A stretch of DNA of 22,560 nt from the NCBI GenBank assembly GCA_014621425.1, contig JAANBB010000564.1, forward strand, positions 1-22,560. Reading direction: 5' to 3'. The position numbers and the translations under genes were made by a program. The number at the start of each line of letters is the position of its first letter. The first letter of the stretch is position 1. This DNA comes from Cylindrodendrum hubeiense. Lineage: Eukaryota; Ascomycota; Sordariomycetes; Hypocreales; Nectriaceae. Under the pieces are notes generated by a model. The model searched no databases, was not told the DNA's origin, and was given only the letters and a program-made list of their open reading frames with translations. Positions 20,401 to 22,560 of this stretch are shown piece by piece.

Positions 20401-22493
20401 CGACCGGGGGTCGCCTTGGCCTGTCCGGCGGTTTCCGGCAAAAACTGCTTGAAGTCTTCCAGCAAGTCAGGGGCGGAGTTGAACAGAGTCGTAACCTGGG
20501 CGTAAACGTCCTGGATGGGCTTCTGCTCCCTCTGGTATGTCTGAAGGATCTCAAGGAACTGTTTGTATATCTCAGGCTTGTCCTGAAATCGGTTCTGACA
20601 CATGTGATTAGCTGATAAATTCCTCCTCTGGCCGGCTCAAGCTGCGAGGCGTACCTTGATCTTGTTTACGTAGCTGATGGCATGGTTAAACTCCACGGGT
20701 CCGCGGCGTTCCATGTTTGCTTGGTTAGCCGCGTTGCCGTTTACTGCTGCTTGTCCTTGGGGGGTAGGGGTCAAAGCGTGACGGGTGTTGGGTGTATCAC
20801 CAGGGCCGGCAGTGCCTTGAGCACGAGCACGCTGCTGCGAGTTCGCGCTTTCAAAAGCAGCGTTTTGCGCGGCAGCTTGAACAAATAGGCTCGCCCCGTT
20901 TTGCACAGGGGTGCTAAAGGTTGCTTCTGGGCTCTCGATGCTGTGTTGAGGCCTCTGCTGCCACTGTCCACCACGCTCCTGGAAGAGGGGCTGGTTGGGG
21001 CCCGCGGGTCCGTGACCATCAGGCTGGTTTCCGCGACCAGTAATCGACTGAACCGTGGTTCCCATGGGAGTTGTAACTCGGATTGTATTTGGGTCGTTGC
21101 CGGCACCGCACTCGATCCGGTAGCCCGGGGGCAGGAAGGTGTTAAATCCTTGGATCAGGTTCGGGTGGCCAGCGAAAAGCTCCGAAACGCGGTTAATAAC
21201 TCCAGGCGTGTCGATTCTGCGATTGTTAATATGTGTTCCCTTTGCGCAGGCAGGCTTAGACGTACGCTTGACTCTTAAAGTCCTTCATAATATCGAGGAA
21301 CCGGTTATAGACATCGGGCTGGTCGTGGAATTGAACTTTGACTTGGTCGAGGTATGTGAGGGCATCCTGAAACGATTTTTGTTAGCATTTGGCCTCTCCT
21401 GTATCTGGTTCAACTGGGCAAGTGGGTGTGCGGTACGATATAACTGTGATAATTACACCACATAGAGGCATTCCCATCACAGTAAATAATCACGCCTTCT
21501 CCCCCGTTGCCGAAAACACCAACCAAGTCTCCCGCAAATGTCGGGACATCGAGTAGAAGGCTGAGATCCATAGCTGGCAATGGGGCAATGGTAGAGGCCA
21601 GTTGCCGCAAGATGCTGAAGGCAGACAAGGATATGCGCCCTGTATGGTACGAGATGTCTCGTATCGGGCAGAGAAGGTATGTGAAAAGGTGGAGGGGATG
21701 TTGGGGGGCAGCTCAAATTAATCATAGACCAGTCTGCGCGTGAATCACAGCTGGAGCGTCGAGCTCGTGGTTTCGCCAGCTCACACTGAGAAAGCAAACA
21801 CCACTGGCGCCACCACTACCCCACCAGACGGGTAACAAAAAAACAAAAATGACATCTACTCACATTGAGAATCGGCTGCTGCCCTTGGGTGATGCCACCG
21901 GGGATCTGGTGGGCAGCAGAAGGGGTCGGGGGGAAAGGCGCACCCTGCTGAGCCCCACGCTGACCGTCTTGTTGTTGCAGAGGGCCACCAAACACGGCCG
22001 CCACGCCGCTCGTCACGGCTTGCGAAGAGGTCGGGGGAGCAGTGGTGTGCGGCATCGGCGCAAACATTTGATGCTGCGGGTTCGCGTTGTTTGGTCCACC
22101 GTGTTGGATTGGGCGGTTGTGCTCGTTCTGCAGCGGCCCGCCAAAGTTGGCCAGAGGGCCACCAGCGGGCGCGCCGAGAGGGATCGGGGGTGCGTTGCCG
22201 TTGTGGTTTGCAAGCAATCCGCCCGGGCTATGGATCGCGCCGGAGATGCGGGAGGCTACCGGCTGGTGGATGGGGATGGAGCCCGCGCTGCTGTGATGAG
22301 GCGTCGATTGGTAGCGATCGCCGGATTCCCGATCTCGGTCGCGCTCGCGCTCGCGCTCCCGTTCTCGTTCTCGTTCTTGATCTCGCCGGGCCATCTCCTC
22401 GTGTTGCTGGATGGCTCGGTGTCGCTCGTCCATTTCGCGATCTCGATCGTATCCCACAGCGCCACTGCCGCCATGAAGATTCTGGCTATTCAT
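17418..22493 (-). CDS. SIN3: Sin3, transcriptional corepressor scaffold of histone deacetylase complexes (5' end uncertain)
   Basis: Coding sequence is complement(join(17418..17957,18011..19711,19764..20594,20655..21216,21266..21366,21864..22493)), 1454 residues from the chosen start. Sin3 has no DNA-binding activity; it bridges sequence-specific repressors to Rpd3-type histone deacetylases in the nucleus. Domains in order: low-complexity N-terminal region rich in P, G and Q with an alternating Arg-Glu/Arg-Asp tract (about 40-60); PAH1 (about 211-276, [13 protein letters not shown] ... FNTFLPPGY); PAH2 (about 417-487, [12 protein letters not shown] ... FKQFLPETA); PAH3 (about 610-671); deacetylase-interaction domain starting near 690 ([29 protein letters not shown]); an acidic linker; and the conserved Sin3 C-terminal region from about 1060 ([24 protein letters not shown]). 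It ends in an acidic tail, EEDVDMN. Introns are 53, 52, 60, 49 and 497 nt, and every join restores family sequence. The reading frame stays open to the window edge, so upstream coding exons are possible. Confidence 0.96.
21367..21863 (-). other. SIN3 intron 1 (within window), 497 nt
   Basis: On the minus strand the donor is CTCAAT|GTGAGTAG (begins 21863) and the acceptor is AATCGTTTCAG (ends 21367), preceded by a perfect ATGCTAAC branch motif. The join gives [17 protein letters not shown], the start of PAH1. The other four introns of the gene are 49-60 nt. A second donor-like site (CAGT|GTGAGC, near 21785-21790) lies inside. Confidence 0.9.
22320..22390 (-). repeat. hexanucleotide-like repeat encoding the Arg-Glu/Arg-Asp tract of Sin3
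   Basis: On the minus strand, runs of GAGCGC/GAACGA-type hexamers encode about ten alternating RE dipeptides followed by RDRD. The repeat preserves frame, is in the disordered N-terminal part of Sin3, and is expected to vary in length between strains. Confidence 0.8.
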
Positions 22494-22499
22494 GCTGAT

Positions 22500-22521
22500 C
22501 TGCGGGGAGGAAACCATTAGC
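22500..22521 (-). other. candidate 3' splice site just upstream of the chosen SIN3 start
   Basis: Read on the minus strand, GCTAATGGTTTCCTCCCCGCAG combines a branch-like GCTAAT, a pyrimidine tract and CAG; the exon would start at 22499, six bases before the ATG at 22493. It suggests an intron whose other end is beyond the window, either in the 5' UTR (so MNSQNLHGG is the true start) or joining an upstream coding exon. In-frame ATGs at 22529 and 22517 would then be intronic. Confidence 0.45.
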
Positions 22522-22560
22522 CTAGCCATCCAGTGAAGCTCGGATCTCGCGTAGAAGCTG

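Noticed and set aside
21849..22520. 223-codon open frame antisense to the SIN3 N-terminal exon
   Set aside because: It arises from the low-complexity coding repeat on the other strand; its sequence is mostly arginine- and alanine-rich noise.

Overview
This is a window of nuclear DNA from a filamentous ascomycete (Pezizomycotina; Sordariomycetes is my best guess). The evidence is GC-rich coding sequence with C/G in third codon positions, short GT-AG introns with CTAAC/CTAAT-type branch points just upstream of CAG/TAG acceptors, CT-rich leaders, and four genes whose proteins read as fungal orthologues of universal eukaryotic housekeeping proteins. No prokaryotic, viral or intact transposon gene was recognised.

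Layout. Positions 1-6813 are a gene-poor stretch with no recognisable protein, peppered with short tandem duplications. From 6814 to 7710 (+) lies a two-exon CIA2 gene (cytosolic iron-sulfur cluster targeting factor, MIP18/DUF59 family). A 3.0-kb stretch without a recognisable gene follows. Positions 10733-14428 (-) hold a five-exon SNU114 gene (U5 snRNP GTPase, EFTUD2/Cwf10 family). SNU114 shares a 756-bp divergent promoter with ERG10 (15185-16686, +, four exons; acetoacetyl-CoA thiolase). ERG10 is tail to tail with the SIN3 corepressor gene (17418 to about 22493, -, six exons), whose 5' end may lie beyond the right edge.

The four genes do not form a pathway or a cluster. They act in Fe-S protein maturation, splicing, sterol precursor synthesis and chromatin repression. 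Exon-intron structures were worked out by eye from reading frame, splice signals and continuity with the known protein families, and all four joined reading frames close exactly.

I see no obvious new biological system. The best leads are: (i) three introns much longer than their neighbours (517 nt in SNU114, 497 nt in SIN3, 282 nt in CIA2); (ii) a near-perfect 19-bp inverted repeat beside an 11-bp tandem array inside the ERG10/SNU114 divergent promoter; (iii) about 9.8 kb of apparently non-coding sequence with many 7-15 bp tandem duplications and one convincing but orphan intron-like signal pair.
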